Below are positions 1 to 11,100 of a stretch of DNA of 64,000 nucleotides, in pieces. The notes under the pieces were generated by a model. That model made no database searches, was not told the origin of the DNA, and was given only the letters and a program-made list of their open reading frames with translations. Location: the NCBI GenBank assembly GCA_020404105.1, contig JADBWH010000072.1, positions 1-64,000 on the forward strand. Reading direction: 5' to 3'. Source of the DNA: Pseudanabaena sp. M53BS1SP1A06MG. GTDB lineage: Bacteria; Cyanobacteriota; Cyanobacteriia; Pseudanabaenales; Pseudanabaenaceae. A program made the translations under genes and the position numbers. Position 1 is the stretch's first letter. Each line of letters begins with the position of its first letter.

Positions 1-33
1 AGTGAAGTCTATCTGAATTAATAGACTTAAACC

Positions 34-949
34 ATGAAAAACTATCAACCTAGTAATATCGCTCCGTCTCAGGGGATTGCTATTTTAGCTGTATCTTCTT
101 TGGTCTCTGGCATCGCTATTGGTAGTGCCACTGCTTTTATTAGTAAGTTTATTTACTTCATTGTGTTATTTCCTCTAGGTATGGGATTTGGCACGGGAGC
201 GTTACTGGGTTTTGCTGTTAAGAAAGGCAAGATTCGTAATCCATTGATCGCATTAGGGTTAGGTGTTTTAGGAGGAGTTGTCACCTATGGATCGCTGATG
301 TATGGTCAATACATTAACTTTCAGCAAGAAGCTGAAAGGATTATTCAGAATGAGTATAGCCTTACTGATAAGAAACAAATTGCTGATCAAGTTAATGCTG
401 TTATCCAGCAAGAAACTGGTGATTCGGGCTTTGTTGGTTTTTTAAAAATTTTCTGCGAAGCAAGGAACAGGTATTAGTCGGGGAAGTAGTAAATTAAAGC
501 TGGATGAAACTTTTACTTATCTGTTATGGTTGATTGAACTAGGGATAGTTGGATTTTTAGCTGCTTCCATTCCATTTGGTGCTGCCAGTGAGCCTTTTAA
601 TGAAGATGGTAATGATTGGTATGGCGAAAAGCAGAGGATTGGTAGTGCAAAAGAAGAATCTAAGGATGATCTGATTCAGCTTTTAAATGTTGATGATATT
701 GCTGGAGCAGCAGCCTTGTTATCCAGTCAAGCAGAGACTTTGTTTGAGATGCCTCGGATTGATGTTTATGTGCGGACTTGTGCTTCTGCGGTAAATAGCG
801 ATTCGGTGATAACAGTTAATTACGTTTCATTGAACGATAAGAAGCAGGAAGAGTCCAAACAGTTATTGGAAGGTTTGATTTCGGAATCTCAGCGATCGCA
901 ACTTGTGCCACAAATATCATCTCAAGATAATGAGCCCGTTAATTCCTAG
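34..949 (+). pseudogene. Frameshifted multi-TM membrane protein gene
   Basis: Two consecutive reading frames (34-477 and 530-949) look like one gene of about 304 residues split by a one-base change. The first frame has three hydrophobic segments (about residues 15-35, 40-62 and 70-92) and then drifts into an unrelated tail after GFVGFLK. In the +1 frame, translation resumes at once (KFSAKQGTGISRG), runs through another membrane segment (LIELGIVGFLAASIPFGA) and ends in a soluble acidic domain. The shift lies in the homopolymer-rich run at about 437-453 (six T, five A, four T). It could be a real mutation, a sequencing error or, less likely, recoding. I do not recognise the family. The gene stands alone on the plus strand at the window edge. 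Confidence 0.6.
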
Positions 950-1055
950 AAATATGGACTGTAGTGAATTTTTGATGTTGCCATAAGTTGAGCAAAGAAG
1001 CTTTATACTAAAGGTTAATATTTATTAGCAATACAAAAATTACTCTCAATAAATC

Positions 1056-1550
1056 ATGAAATATTACAGACTAATAATAAGCATCTTTGTGGCAGTAGTA
1101 GTTTTTGTAATGCCATTTTCGGCTCAGGCTGCTAGCTCTTCGAGTGTTACGAAATCAATTTTAAATGCAGTAGGAGGTGAAGATTTTTCGGGGAAAAATC
1201 TAATCAGAGCTGAATTTACAAATGCGACATTTAAGAATACTAATTTTAGTAATGCTGACTTACGTGGGGCAGTTTTTAATGGAGTTTTTCTAGATGGAGC
1301 TAATTTGCATGGGATCGACTTTAGCTCAGGAATAGCATATGTTTCCAGATTTAAGAATGTAGATTTAAGTGATGCGATTCTAGCTGACGCTAATATGCTG
1401 CAAGCGACTTTTGATGATGTGAATATTGTTGGTTCTGACTTTAGTAATGCACTTTTAGATGTATTGCAGTCAAAAAAGCTTTGTAAAGTCGCTGATGGTG
1501 TTAACTCTAAAACTGGGGTTGATACACGCGAATCTTTAGGGTGTGAATAA
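1056..1550 (+). CDS. Secreted (lumenal or periplasmic) pentapeptide-repeat protein
   Basis: This 164-residue protein has a clear N-terminal signal peptide (hydrophobic [15 protein letters not shown], then an AQA cleavage site near residue 26). It is followed by A(D/N)LxX-type pentapeptide repeats at about residues 43-135, for example [26 protein letters not shown] and LADANML. Such repeats form a right-handed quadrilateral beta helix. Exported versions are common in the cyanobacterial thylakoid lumen or periplasm. Two Cys near the C-terminus (KLC and LGCE) could form a disulfide. The biochemical role is unknown. It ends in a terminator shared with the convergent kaiC. Confidence 0.8.
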   Translation: MKYYRLIISIFVAVVVFVMPFSAQAASSSSVTKSILNAVGGEDFSGKNLIRAEFTNATFKNTNFSNADLRGAVFNGVFLDGANLHGIDFSSGIAYVSRFKNVDLSDAILADANMLQATFDDVNIVGSDFSNALLDVLQSKKLCKVADGVNSKTGVDTRESLGCE

Positions 1551-1581
1551 AAAAGTGGGGTTTTTTGCCCCATTTTTTATT
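1548..1581. terminator. Bidirectional terminator between pentapeptide gene and kaiC
   Basis: An AAAAAAGTGGGG / CCCCATTTTTT hairpin with a T-rich loop lies between two convergent genes. A-tract and T-tract on either side let it work as an intrinsic terminator in both directions. It overlaps the kaiC stop codon. Confidence 0.8.
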
Positions 1582-3154
1582 CTAAAGGCTCTACCGATAC
1601 GCCACGGATAATCCGTGATAGTTCTGATTTTTCATCAACGGAGACTCTTGTGGGTGAACCACTGAGAATTCTCTCGAAGCCTTGGAAGGAGTCTTTAATC
1701 TGTGCGCCTTGGTCGGTAATGATGTATTCACGAATGCGGCTATCATGACGTGATCCGCGCATTTTGAAGACATTAACAGCGCGAGACATTTGACCTCGAA
1801 TTTCTACATATTGCAGCAGAATGATCGTATCGGTAATTGTGGAAATATGGGACTCAGTAATCGAATGAGAACCCATGAATTGATCAGTGGTATTGGTAAA
1901 TAAACCAGTGATTTCTTCTTGCTTGACATAGCCAGTAAGACCGATCACAAATTGGCGAAAGGTATTGTTGCTAACGCCTCTAGCAAGTGCTGAAAGAGAG
2001 TCGATCGCAATGCGAGAGGGTTTGAAGGCTTCGATTTCGGACTTAATTACTTGTAAGTGATCTTCTAATCCAGAAGATTCAGGATATACGCAGATAATTT
2101 TAAGTAAGCCTGAACTTTCCCACTTATCGAAGTCCGTACCCCAAGACGAAGCATTACGGGTAAGTTGTTGACGAGACTCCTCGTAGGCAAATAGGATCGC
2201 CCGTTCACCATTTTCGCAACCATTTTCAATAAATTTACTGACCATCAGGGTTTTGCCAGTACCCGTTGCTCCAGTAGTTAGGATGATCGAGTCCTTGAAG
2301 TAGCCACCACCACACATTTCATCTAGAGTAGTAATACCTGAAGATACTCTAGTGTTAGAAGATTTTTGTGTAAGTCTCATTGCACCTAAGGGGAAGATAT
2401 TGATCCCTTTACTGGTCATAGTAAATGGGAACTCGCCTTTCATATGGGTTGTACCACGTAGCTTGAGAATTTCGGCAGTACGGTGGCGGCGTTCTCCATC
2501 CAAAACATTTCTTAAGATAATTACATTATCAGAAACAAATTCTTCAACCCCAAATCTTGCTACAGGTCCATATTCTAATTCTCTCTCGGTGGTCATCACT
2601 GTAGTCACACCAAGAGATTTGAGTCTTGCTACTATACGAAAAATTTCACGACGGACTAAACCTAGAGAATCATATTGTTGAAATATAGCGGTCATAGAAT
2701 CAATGGAGATTCGCTTGGCTTTGTATTTAATGATGGCGTATTGAATGCGTTCTATTAAGGCGGATAGGTCGAAATCACCAACTACTTCTTGCCCTTCAGG
2801 GTCAGGCGAGGCATCAAGAATAAATAACCTACCTTGATCAATTAATTCTTGGAGATCCCAGTTAAAACTATAGGCATTTTTGATAATGTCCGATGGGGAT
2901 TCTTCAAAGGTTACAAATACGCCGTGCTCATCTAACCCTGTAATGCCGTTATAGAGAAATTGCATGGCTAAAAGTGTTTTACCAGTACCAGAAGTACCGC
3001 TTACCAGAGTTGATCGTCCCTTGGGTAGTCCACCATGAGTGATGTCATCTAACCCCTCAATCATGGTGCGTAACTTTTGTACACCTAGCTCTTGCCTTTT
3101 GTTATCGTTAATTTCGTTGTTATTATTTGGGGTGGTTGAGCTAGTCATTGCCAA
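1577..3154 (-). CDS. kaiC: Circadian clock ATPase/autokinase KaiC
   Basis: KaiC is the hexameric core oscillator of the cyanobacterial clock, an ATPase that also autophosphorylates and autodephosphorylates. This 525-residue protein has both RecA-like halves. CI has Walker A GTSGTGKT at 53-60 and catalytic Glu pair E84-E85. CII has Walker A GATGTGKT at 295-302 and Glu pair E325-E326. The phosphorylation pair in HISTITDT is S438/T439, matching S431/T432 of Synechococcus elongatus KaiC. The N-terminus has an Asn-rich extension (residues 8-18) that accounts for the offset. The conserved C-terminal tail ([20 protein letters not shown]) that binds KaiA is intact. It overlaps kaiB by 14 bases, so the two are surely cotranscribed. 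Confidence 0.98.
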   Translation of the reverse strand: MAMTSSTTPNNNNEINDNKRQELGVQKLRTMIEGLDDITHGGLPKGRSTLVSGTSGTGKTLLAMQFLYNGITGLDEHGVFVTFEESPSDIIKNAYSFNWDLQELIDQGRLFILDASPDPEGQEVVGDFDLSALIERIQYAIIKYKAKRISIDSMTAIFQQYDSLGLVRREIFRIVARLKSLGVTTVMTTERELEYGPVARFGVEEFVSDNVIILRNVLDGERRHRTAEILKLRGTTHMKGEFPFTMTSKGINIFPLGAMRLTQKSSNTRVSSGITTLDEMCGGGYFKDSIILTTGATGTGKTLMVSKFIENGCENGERAILFAYEESRQQLTRNASSWGTDFDKWESSGLLKIICVYPESSGLEDHLQVIKSEIEAFKPSRIAIDSLSALARGVSNNTFRQFVIGLTGYVKQEEITGLFTNTTDQFMGSHSITESHISTITDTIILLQYVEIRGQMSRAVNVFKMRGSRHDSRIREYIITDQGAQIKDSFQGFERILSGSPTRVSVDEKSELSRIIRGVSVEPLE

Positions 3155-3440
3155 TTAGTTCCTCATATAGTAAATCTAATCCAATTAAAACCTTTTCACG
3201 ATCAGATAAATCGCCAATAATTTTTCTAACAGGGGGAGGTAAAACTTTAGCTAAAGTTGGAGTCGCTAATATTTTGTCTTCTTCAGCTAATTGTGGGTTT
3301 TTTAGCACATCAATTACCTTTAATGTATAAACTCCTTGAAACTCTTTCTCAAGGATATCGTTAAGCATCTTTAGCGCCCTTACCGAGTTGGGCGTATTTC
3401 CTGCGACATAAAGTTTAAGGACGTATGTTTTACGAATCAT
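3141..3440 (-). CDS. kaiB: Circadian clock protein KaiB
   Basis: This 99-residue thioredoxin-like fold-switching protein binds phosphorylated KaiC and sequesters KaiA, closing the negative limb of the clock. The signature start ([18 protein letters not shown]), the central segment [16 protein letters not shown] and the [20 protein letters not shown] segment are all present, and length is normal for the family (about 100 residues). It lies upstream of kaiC with overlapping ends. The kaiA stop at 3631 leaves a 190-base gap that is likely to hold a separate kaiBC promoter. Confidence 0.98.
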   Translation of the reverse strand: MIRKTYVLKLYVAGNTPNSVRALKMLNDILEKEFQGVYTLKVIDVLKNPQLAEEDKILATPTLAKVLPPPVRKIIGDLSDREKVLIGLDLLYEELIGND

Positions 3441-3630
3441 TTCATTAATTTGGTGTGCTTCGGCTGTTTATGACTTATCTCTTAAACTTCTATAGAGTAA
3501 ATTTTTGCATTTAGTCTGGAGCTAAGAGCAAATATTGATAAAGTTTCAAGATTTGAGATGGTTGTTCATATATATCCCTAGATTCTAATTCTGATTAGGA
3601 TTGTATTTGAAATTGGAATTAGCGATTGGT

Positions 3631-4497
3631 CTAGGATCTAGGTATAGAACGGCGGTATAGTTCGCAAAGATGGGCAATCATATCAATCAGTGTGATCCGA
3701 TAATCTAATAAAATTTCATCATTCCTCCCTTCTAGTCTTAACTGTTTAGCAAATTCGTCCATTAGTTCCATATGAATTTCAAGAACCTGTGAGACCGAAA
3801 TATCTGCAAAAAAAGAAAGATTAACAAACTCGTCGATTTTCTGATTAAGATCACGAGACTTTTCTGAAAAATATTCTAAGATAATGGAGCGGTAGATGCT
3901 TTTTAATCGTCCGATATACTCCTGCCTATCTTCAGGGGATAGGTTGCGGAAGAATAACCGTGAATCGCGTTTGTAATACACCCCCAAATACCCTAATCGC
4001 TCATTGAGTTTATCAGCTAGTCTTTGTTGTTGGACACTTAAGGATTCAGAAACTGGAGTATCGGGAATATTGACATAGAGTTGGTGGCGAACTTGTGGAG
4101 AAATCTTAATAAAGGTGGCGATCGCCTGATCGATAATGGTTGGTAAATCATGGAGTTGCTCGGAGCTAATGCTGATACTGGCTCTATAAAAGTCTTTAGA
4201 TTCGCTTTGTTCATGAGGTTCGCTTTGTTCATAAAGATCTTCTAGAACAAGTATGGTAGGCATAAAGATATTTAGCATACCTAGGTGCTCGACAACAGCC
4301 TCAACATCTCTGAATATAACTAAACAATCTTGTGCGTTTTTACTTTTTTTCAATAAACTTACAAGAGATTCTAAGTCCGAAACAACTGTTACGGTGTATC
4401 GATCCTCAGGCAAAAATTTTGCAAGATCTGATTTTGTTTGGGTGACATCAGTTTTTGCCACCAAACAGCATACTTGTAAATTAGTCAAAACAGGCAC
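3631..4497 (-). CDS. kaiA: Circadian clock activator KaiA, full length
   Basis: KaiA stimulates KaiC autophosphorylation by binding its C-terminal tail. The 288-residue protein has the N-terminal pseudo-receiver domain (about 1-135) and the C-terminal four-helix KaiC-binding domain (about 170-285; motifs RDSRLFFRNLS, LKSIYRSIILEYF and FVNLSFFADISV). Some filamentous cyanobacteria have a short KaiA without the N-domain, but this one is full length (S. elongatus KaiA is 284). A short acidic insert at about 88-99 (EQSEPHEQSESK) comes from an 18-bp tandem duplication. It is the first gene of a kaiA-kaiB-kaiC minus-strand cluster and is divergent from a histidine kinase. Confidence 0.97.
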   Translation of the reverse strand: MPVLTNLQVCCLVAKTDVTQTKSDLAKFLPEDRYTVTVVSDLESLVSLLKKSKNAQDCLVIFRDVEAVVEHLGMLNIFMPTILVLEDLYEQSEPHEQSESKDFYRASISISSEQLHDLPTIIDQAIATFIKISPQVRHQLYVNIPDTPVSESLSVQQQRLADKLNERLGYLGVYYKRDSRLFFRNLSPEDRQEYIGRLKSIYRSIILEYFSEKSRDLNQKIDEFVNLSFFADISVSQVLEIHMELMDEFAKQLRLEGRNDEILLDYRITLIDMIAHLCELYRRSIPRS

Positions 4498-4660
4498 AGG
4501 CTATTGGTGGTTTGAATGGCGCAAAGTTATCTTAAGCTTTATTTTCGCACTTAAATAGCAAAATCATGTGAGATTGATGATCGTACTACATATAGAAATG
4601 TATCAGCAGTAAGTGACAAGCAGCACTTAAATTAACAATAACCTGTAAGGGTTTCAGCAT

Positions 4661-7054
4661 ATGGACTCCCTCATCTTAAATCAGTCTTTAGAAATATATG
4701 GACAGTCTCTAGTGGCAACTTGCCGATTGACCACTAAAACTTCTGAAGCTTTAAACTTGCTAAAGAAGGGTTGGTCTAGCGTGGTAGTGCTGGATGAAAA
4801 TGATCAACCTCAAGGTTTATTGAGTGCACGTTGTTTATTAAATTGGCAAGCTGAGCCTGATAGTTGCACTTTTGTTGCTCCTGCAATTTCTCTAGAAGAT
4901 ATTGATCTTGAGCCATTGCCAGCCATCTCAAGCACTATGACCGTGATTGATTTTTTGCAAAGAATTTTCCAATATCGACACTCGGCGGACACTTGGGCTC
5001 TGATCGGTAGTGATGGCAAATTTGCAGGACTGTTAGAGGTTTCAATACTATTACGATCCATTATTAAAACTGAACAAACTGATCAATCCTCCATTGCTTC
5101 ATTGCTATTGCCCCTCATTTATCAGTTACCTCTTCCCGTGAGAGTAAGTGATCAAAATGGGATGATTGTGGGGATGAATTCTTCATGGCGCAATAGTTTA
5201 TATGATTTATCTCCTCGCTCAGGGAGACAGATCCAAGCGATCGTGGGTGATGCATTTGGTGATTTTGTGGCTCCTGAAGATGCCCACCAATTACTCCAGA
5301 CCCATATTCCCGAAACCCATCAATTTTGTACAACTGATGGGCAATCCTTTACTTGGCAGGTGATGAATGTTCCTCTCCAAGGGAGTCTCCAAGGTCTAGA
5401 GCTATCGATCGCCTATGACATCAGCGCTCAAAAAAATCTGGCACAGGAGCTATCAGGTTTAAGTCGTCTCAAGGACGAATTTTTGACCTGTATTAACCAT
5501 GAGTTAAAAACACCTTTAACTTCGGTAATTGGGATTGCAAGTTTACTAAGTAACAATACATTTGGGGAGTTGAATGATCGCCAAAGTCGCTACGTGAAAA
5601 TGATCCATCAAAGTGGTCGTCAATTAGTTTCTATTATTGATAATATTTTTGATCTTGCCAAAGCTGAAGCAGGACAACTAGAACTATATGCTGAGACAGT
5701 CTCAGTAAAAGATGTTTGTCTAAAAAGTATTCAACAGGTGCGGAAGTTAGTCCAACAGGATTCGGCAATCTCTCGTAACTATAACTTTGAGGAAGGTTGG
5801 GAACTGGATATTAATTTGGACATCGACCCCACGATCCAAACAATTTCTGCTGATGAAACGCGATTACAGCAAATGCTTGTAAATTTGCTATCCAATGCTT
5901 TTAAATTTAGCGTGCTGCCATCGGGATTAGTTGGCGATTTGCCACATAGCTCTCCCAAAATTGGCATCACTGTGCGTAGGTGGGAAGGTTGGTTAGCAAT
6001 TACCGTATGGGATCAAGGTATCGGAATCCCCGAAGAAAAACAATGTCTGGTATTTCAAAAATTTCAACAGATGGAAAATGTGTTAACCCGTCGGTTTGAA
6101 GGTACGGGTTCTAGCTTATTGTTGACCAGACACCTCGCCCGTTTGCATGGCGGTGATATTACTTTTGTATCTCAAGTAGATGTGGGAAGCCAATTTACGA
6201 TTTTGCTGCCCCCTGAGCCAACTAACTCTGATCAACAAGCTGTGAGTAATAACGGTGTTCGTAGCCGATTAGTATTGATTGTCGAAACCTCCTCTGAGGT
6301 CTTAGACTGGCTAAGAACGACACTAGCAGATTTGGAATATCAGGTGGTAATTGCACGATCAGGGACTGAGGCTTTAGAAAAGGCAAGACGTTTACAGCCT
6401 TGTTTGATTTTATTAAGTCCTGATTTGCCCATGCTGTCTGGATGGGATGTACTGGCGCTACTAAAGGGTGATCCGATCACCCATCATATTCGGATGGTCA
6501 TGATGAAACGTGCCGATGAACCAAGAATTAATGTACATCAGGCTGATGGTATTCTGCTGAAACCTATCAAAGCCGCAGAGTTACATGTTTTCTTGCCCCA
6601 CTCGTTGACCATTACCAAACCATTGAAATTTTTATATTTAAATCAAAATCTAGATGATACGGTAATTAATCTATTGCAGGATTTGGGACATTGCTTGTTA
6701 GGAGCCGATGATTTGCCCCAATGCGAAGTGTTATCAAAAATTTGGCAGCCAGAATTGTTTTTATTAGATGGCGATCGCCAAACTTTAGTGACCTATTTAG
6801 AAACTATTAGTCAACTCGAAATGTTTGTTAATTTACCGATCTTGATAATTTCGCGGGCATCGGTCGTAGAAATTGATTGGCTGAAAAGTCGGTTTGCCGA
6901 ATTAAGTTTGCACGAATGTATAGGGTTAAATTTAGAAGAGTTGGAGACAAATCGGTCTGAAACTTTGTTAGTGCTTCATCAGTCAATTGCCAAAGCGATT
7001 TATTATAGAAATTCTTACTTACAGACAAATACTGTAAATACTGGCAGAATCTAA
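4661..7054 (+). CDS. Hybrid sensor histidine kinase (CBS-like, PAS, kinase, degenerate receivers)
   Basis: 797 residues. The N-terminus (about 1-130) resembles a CBS-domain pair (VVVLDENDQPQGLLSA). A PAS-like domain follows at about 150-260. The HisKA domain has its phospho-His at H280 (NHELKTPLT). The ATPase domain has an N box (LVNLLSNAFKF), a G1 box (DQGIGIP), and a G2 box altered to GTGSSL instead of GTGLGL. After it (about 540-650) sits a receiver-like domain. There the acidic pair is ET rather than DD, and the phosphoacceptor position in LILLSPDLP is S586 rather than Asp, though the late Lys (LLKPI) remains. A second receiver-like region (about 660-780) ends the protein. No transmembrane helix is evident, so it is likely cytoplasmic. 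It is divergent from kaiA across 163 bases, but a clock role is only suggested by position. Confidence 0.85.
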   Translation: MDSLILNQSLEIYGQSLVATCRLTTKTSEALNLLKKGWSSVVVLDENDQPQGLLSARCLLNWQAEPDSCTFVAPAISLEDIDLEPLPAISSTMTVIDFLQRIFQYRHSADTWALIGSDGKFAGLLEVSILLRSIIKTEQTDQSSIASLLLPLIYQLPLPVRVSDQNGMIVGMNSSWRNSLYDLSPRSGRQIQAIVGDAFGDFVAPEDAHQLLQTHIPETHQFCTTDGQSFTWQVMNVPLQGSLQGLELSIAYDISAQKNLAQELSGLSRLKDEFLTCINHELKTPLTSVIGIASLLSNNTFGELNDRQSRYVKMIHQSGRQLVSIIDNIFDLAKAEAGQLELYAETVSVKDVCLKSIQQVRKLVQQDSAISRNYNFEEGWELDINLDIDPTIQTISADETRLQQMLVNLLSNAFKFSVLPSGLVGDLPHSSPKIGITVRRWEGWLAITVWDQGIGIPEEKQCLVFQKFQQMENVLTRRFEGTGSSLLLTRHLARLHGGDITFVSQVDVGSQFTILLPPEPTNSDQQAVSNNGVRSRLVLIVETSSEVLDWLRTTLADLEYQVVIARSGTEALEKARRLQPCLILLSPDLPMLSGWDVLALLKGDPITHHIRMVMMKRADEPRINVHQADGILLKPIKAAELHVFLPHSLTITKPLKFLYLNQNLDDTVINLLQDLGHCLLGADDLPQCEVLSKIWQPELFLLDGDRQTLVTYLETISQLEMFVNLPILIISRASVVEIDWLKSRFAELSLHECIGLNLEELETNRSETLLVLHQSIAKAIYYRNSYLQTNTVNTGRI

Positions 7055-8143
7055 TATTATCAGTATCTCAAAGCAGACTCTTTAGAATTTTTGTCAGAAA
7101 TTTAAAATACACAATTTGCATATATGTCTACATGTAAGAAGTGAATTTGAGCCATATCGCCGAACACAATTTGTGGTAGATTAAGCTAAGTTGAAACTTA
7201 CTGGATAATTCTTAGACAATTTTTTGATTTTTTATAATTCGCCAATTCAATCATGAAATGTAACACCTAGAGATCTTTGCCTAAAGGTATTCACGTGGAA
7301 GTGATAGTGAGCAACTATAACCACACTAATGTTTTAATAATGGAAGAGAATTCTATAACCATGAGAAGCTATCTGGGAGATTCAAACTAGAGACCATCTT
7401 TGCAAATCCGTATTATTCATTGGAGTGTAAATTGAATGAATGTACCAATAGATAAGATTAATTAGAAAATTCTATCCCAAAAATACAAACTTCAAAATCG
7501 TAAAAGAAGATGACTTTCAGAAAGCAGTAAATTTGATTAACCACAGACTGAGAAAATCTATTGACTATTGCCCCGTTTACGAAGTATTCTTTACTTCATC
7601 GGATTTCGTTGCAATTTATCATTAAATTGGTAATATTTATTATGACTTACTTATTAACTTACTTATGATAAATTTGAATAGAAGCTAGAATGTATTTGTA
7701 AATTCAAATATTAATTTGTTTAAACCCATTGCTATGTAAGTAATATGTGGACTAAATTCTATAAGTTACCAGTTAAGACTTAAAACCCTTGTAGATAGTT
7801 CTAGTTATTGGCTTAACAACTTTTTTACAAACATCTTCTATCTTTTGAGACATAAAACAGAATAAGTAGACATAAATCACCAGCAAAGGCTGAATAAATA
7901 TAGAAAGCTCATAAACCCACAGCCATGCTTATCTTGACATTACCTTAAAGACCATCTATTTAGTGATCGCATTAGCATCTCATTAATCGAGATGACACTT
8001 AAAAACTCTGGCTAAATGCATATACATATTAATCATGAAAGCTCTAGATAGTTAATGACAAGAATGTGATGTGGATCTCACTCAGCTAGCATTGACATTT
8101 TTCTGATTAGAACTCACGTAATGTTTAAGGAGTATCAGCCATC
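7055..8143. other. Long AT-rich intergenic region
   Basis: About 1.1 kb without an intact gene. The left half contains the decayed IS30-type transposase listed separately. In 7626-8143 I see no coding pattern, only AT-rich sequence that probably includes the promoter of the downstream cyclase. A good Shine-Dalgarno (AAGGAG) lies just before its ATG. Confidence 0.6.
7339..7625 (+). pseudogene. Decayed IS30-family transposase, C-terminal part
   Basis: Conceptual translation gives the C-terminal catalytic half of an IS30-type DDE transposase in two frames. Frame one from 7339 reads NGREFYNHEKLSG, then IFANPYYSLECKLNECTN, matching the family pattern DNGxEFxxHE...xxFAxPYxSWERGxNENxN. It ends at a stop near 7399-7401 plus 60 bases. 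From about 7458, shifted by one base, it continues as LIRKFYPKNTNFK, then NHRLRKSIDYCPVYEVFF up to a stop at 7623-7625, matching the family ending NGLIRxFxPKxTxF...INxRPRKxLxxxTPxEVF. The catalytic Glu is replaced (ECK for the usual WERG). The element is inactive and the N-terminal half is gone or unrecognisable. Confidence 0.8.
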
Positions 8144-11100
8144 ATGAATCAAGAGACTAAGTCCTTAAATACCGAAAGTAATCAGGGGACTAATGTCATT
8201 AAAGTTGGAATTATGCATTTTCTCAGTGGCTGCTTGGGTGCTAGAGAAGTGCTAGTTAAAGATGCGACATTGATGGCGATCGCAGAAATAAATCAATCTG
8301 GGGGGGTATTAGGTAAAACAATTGAGCCTGTAGTGTTTGATCTGTCTCCCCATGAGCAAAACATTGCTTCACAGGTAAAATATTTCATTGACAAGTTCAG
8401 AATTAGTAATTTATTTGGGGTTGGTACATCATCAGCGCGTAAAAGTCTGATTCCAATTCTCGAAAAACGGCATGTGCAACTTTGGTATCCCTATGCCTAC
8501 GAAGGATTAGAGTTTTCTAAAAACGTATTTTATACAGGTGCGTGTCCCAATCAGGTTGTGCAGCCTGTGATTACATGGCTATCTCAAAATAAAGGCGATC
8601 GCATCTACATCATTGGTAATGATAGTATTTATTCTCACACAGTTAACAAAATTATTCGCGCTCAAGTAAAGCAACAAAATGGTCTGTTGTTGCGTGAAGA
8701 CTATGTACCGCAAAATATCCATGAATATCGTGAGAATATCACTAAAATCAAGAATACTGCCCCTGATATTGTTATTAATACGCTGACTCCCGAAAATTCG
8801 ATCCCCTTTTTACAGCAGTATGTTAATGCCGATATCAAAGCTAGAGATATTCCTGTCTTGTCACTCCGATTGACCGAAGTAGAACTCCATCAACTCACTC
8901 AAAGCCTATATCCATCATCATTAGCTGGTCACTTGATTAGTGCCAACTATTTTCAAGTTTTGGATAATCCTCAGAATCAAGAATTTTTACATAAAGCAGC
9001 AGTTTGGTTTAATGCAGATAATGGTGCAGTACCTGTAGTCAACACACTGATGCAGGCTGCCTATATTCAGGTGTTTTTGTGGAAGTCGGCAGTCGAAGTG
9101 GCGCAAACTTTTGATGTAGAAATTGTAAGGGAAGCGGCTTATGATCAAAGTCTTTTGGCTCCTGCGGGTAAAATTACGATGGAGCATAACCATCACATTT
9201 CCACAGCTTGTCGAATTGCTGAGGTAACATCGACAGGAAAATTGGAAATTGTCTATACAATAGACCCCATTAAACCAATGCCTTGGTTAGGAGTTGAAGA
9301 ACTGCAATCTAGTAACGCCTCTGTGGTGACGGAAATATTGGCAGAAATCCCCAAAAATATTCACCAAACTTGGCAAATGGACAAGGATTCCCAAGAACTA
9401 GAATTTATGATCACGGAGCTATTAAGTCGAGGTCAAGGTAAAGGAAGAAATCAGCTTGCACCTGAAATCACTCGCGCTGCAATGTCGAAACTATTTAAGG
9501 CAAATCAGCGTTTGCTCAAAGCACAGTCGGATCTACTCAATGTTGAAGGTGCTTTGCGGGAAGCCAATGAACTTTTAGAACAACGTATTGAACAACGAAC
9601 GATCCAGTTACAAAAAACGATCAAGCGACTTCAAAATGAGGCAGCAGAACGGCAACAGGCAGAAATATTATTACGGGAGAGTCAACAACGCTTTTCGGCG
9701 ATCGCGGACAATGTACCAGGTGTGGTTTATCGAGCCGTGCTACATCCGAATGGTGAAGTCTCAATGCCCTATATCAGTCCTCGCACTCAGGAAATTTTCG
9801 GTATATCCGTAGAAGAATTTTCTGAACATTTAGAATGGGTGTTTGACATGACTCATCCAGAGGATCGGGCTCAATTGAATGAGATTGTATATAAATCGGC
9901 TGAAGAATTAAGCTTTTTTGAACATGAATATCGGGTTTCTAGCTTATTTGTCAATGTGAAGTGGGTACGCATTATCTCTCAGCCCCATCGCAATGAAAAT
10001 GGTGACATAGTTTGGGATGGAGTGATTATTGATATTAGTCATCAGAAACAAATTGAGGAATCTCTCCGCACTGCCGAAGAGAGGTATCGCAGTATTTTTG
10101 AACATGCGATCGAAGGTATTTTCCAAGCACAGCCCGATGGTTGCTATATCAATGCGAATCCTGCACTAGCGAAGATCCATGGCTATGAATCAACAGATGC
10201 GTTACTCACTGGTGCAGCTTTCGATGAATATCGCCTATTTGTGGAGCCTGAGCATTATCGCGAATTTCTGCATCAAATTGCCACCAATGGCTCAGTGGTC
10301 AGTTTTGAAACTTTGGCTTACAAACGAGATCGCAGCATAATTTGGATTTTGATTAGTGCTAGTGCCAACTATGACGATCATGGCAATTTTGTTTCTTATG
10401 AAGGTATTGTCCAAGATATTACGGAGCGCAAACAATCGGAGCAGGCGCTCAAGGCTGAACAAGAAAAATCAGAAAGTCTCCTATTAAATATTTTGCCTAA
10501 AGCGATCGTGCATCAACTTAAGCATGGTGATAGCACAATTGCCTCTAGATCTGATAATGTCACGATTTTATTTGCGGACATAGTGGACTTTACAGAGCTA
10601 GCTACTAACATTTCCCCTAATGAACTGGTCAATAAACTCAATGGCATTTTCTCCTCCTTTGATCGACTTGCCGATCAGTTCGGTTTAGAGAAAATTAAAA
10701 CCATCGGTGATGCCTATATGGTAGTAGGTGGTTTGCCCACATCGCGCCCCGATCATGCCGAAGCGATCGCGGAAATGGCTCTAGCAATGCAAAGAGAAAT
10801 AGCGAACTTTAACCGTAGTGATGATGGCTCTCCTTTCCGTTTACGCATTGGCATTAATACAGGTTCTGTGGTCGCAGGGGTCATTGGTATACGCAAGTTT
10901 ATCTATGACCTATGGGGTGATGCTGTCAACCTTGCTAGTCGCATGGAATCCCATGGTTTAGCTGGGGGTATTCAAGTTACAGAGACAACTTACGAATTAC
11001 TCAAACACAATTATTCTTTTTGGCATCGTGGCAAGGTGTTTATTAAAGGGCGTGGCGAAATGGAAACCTACATGTTGCTAGAGAGCAAATCACAATCTAA

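Noticed and set aside
437-453. Programmed -1 frameshift site in the first gene
   Set aside because: The run looks slippery, but joining the frames needs a +1 shift, so a mutation or sequencing error is more likely.
1124-1573. 149-residue minus-strand frame
   Set aside because: It is antisense to the pentapeptide-repeat gene. Repeated codons in that gene keep the other strand open.
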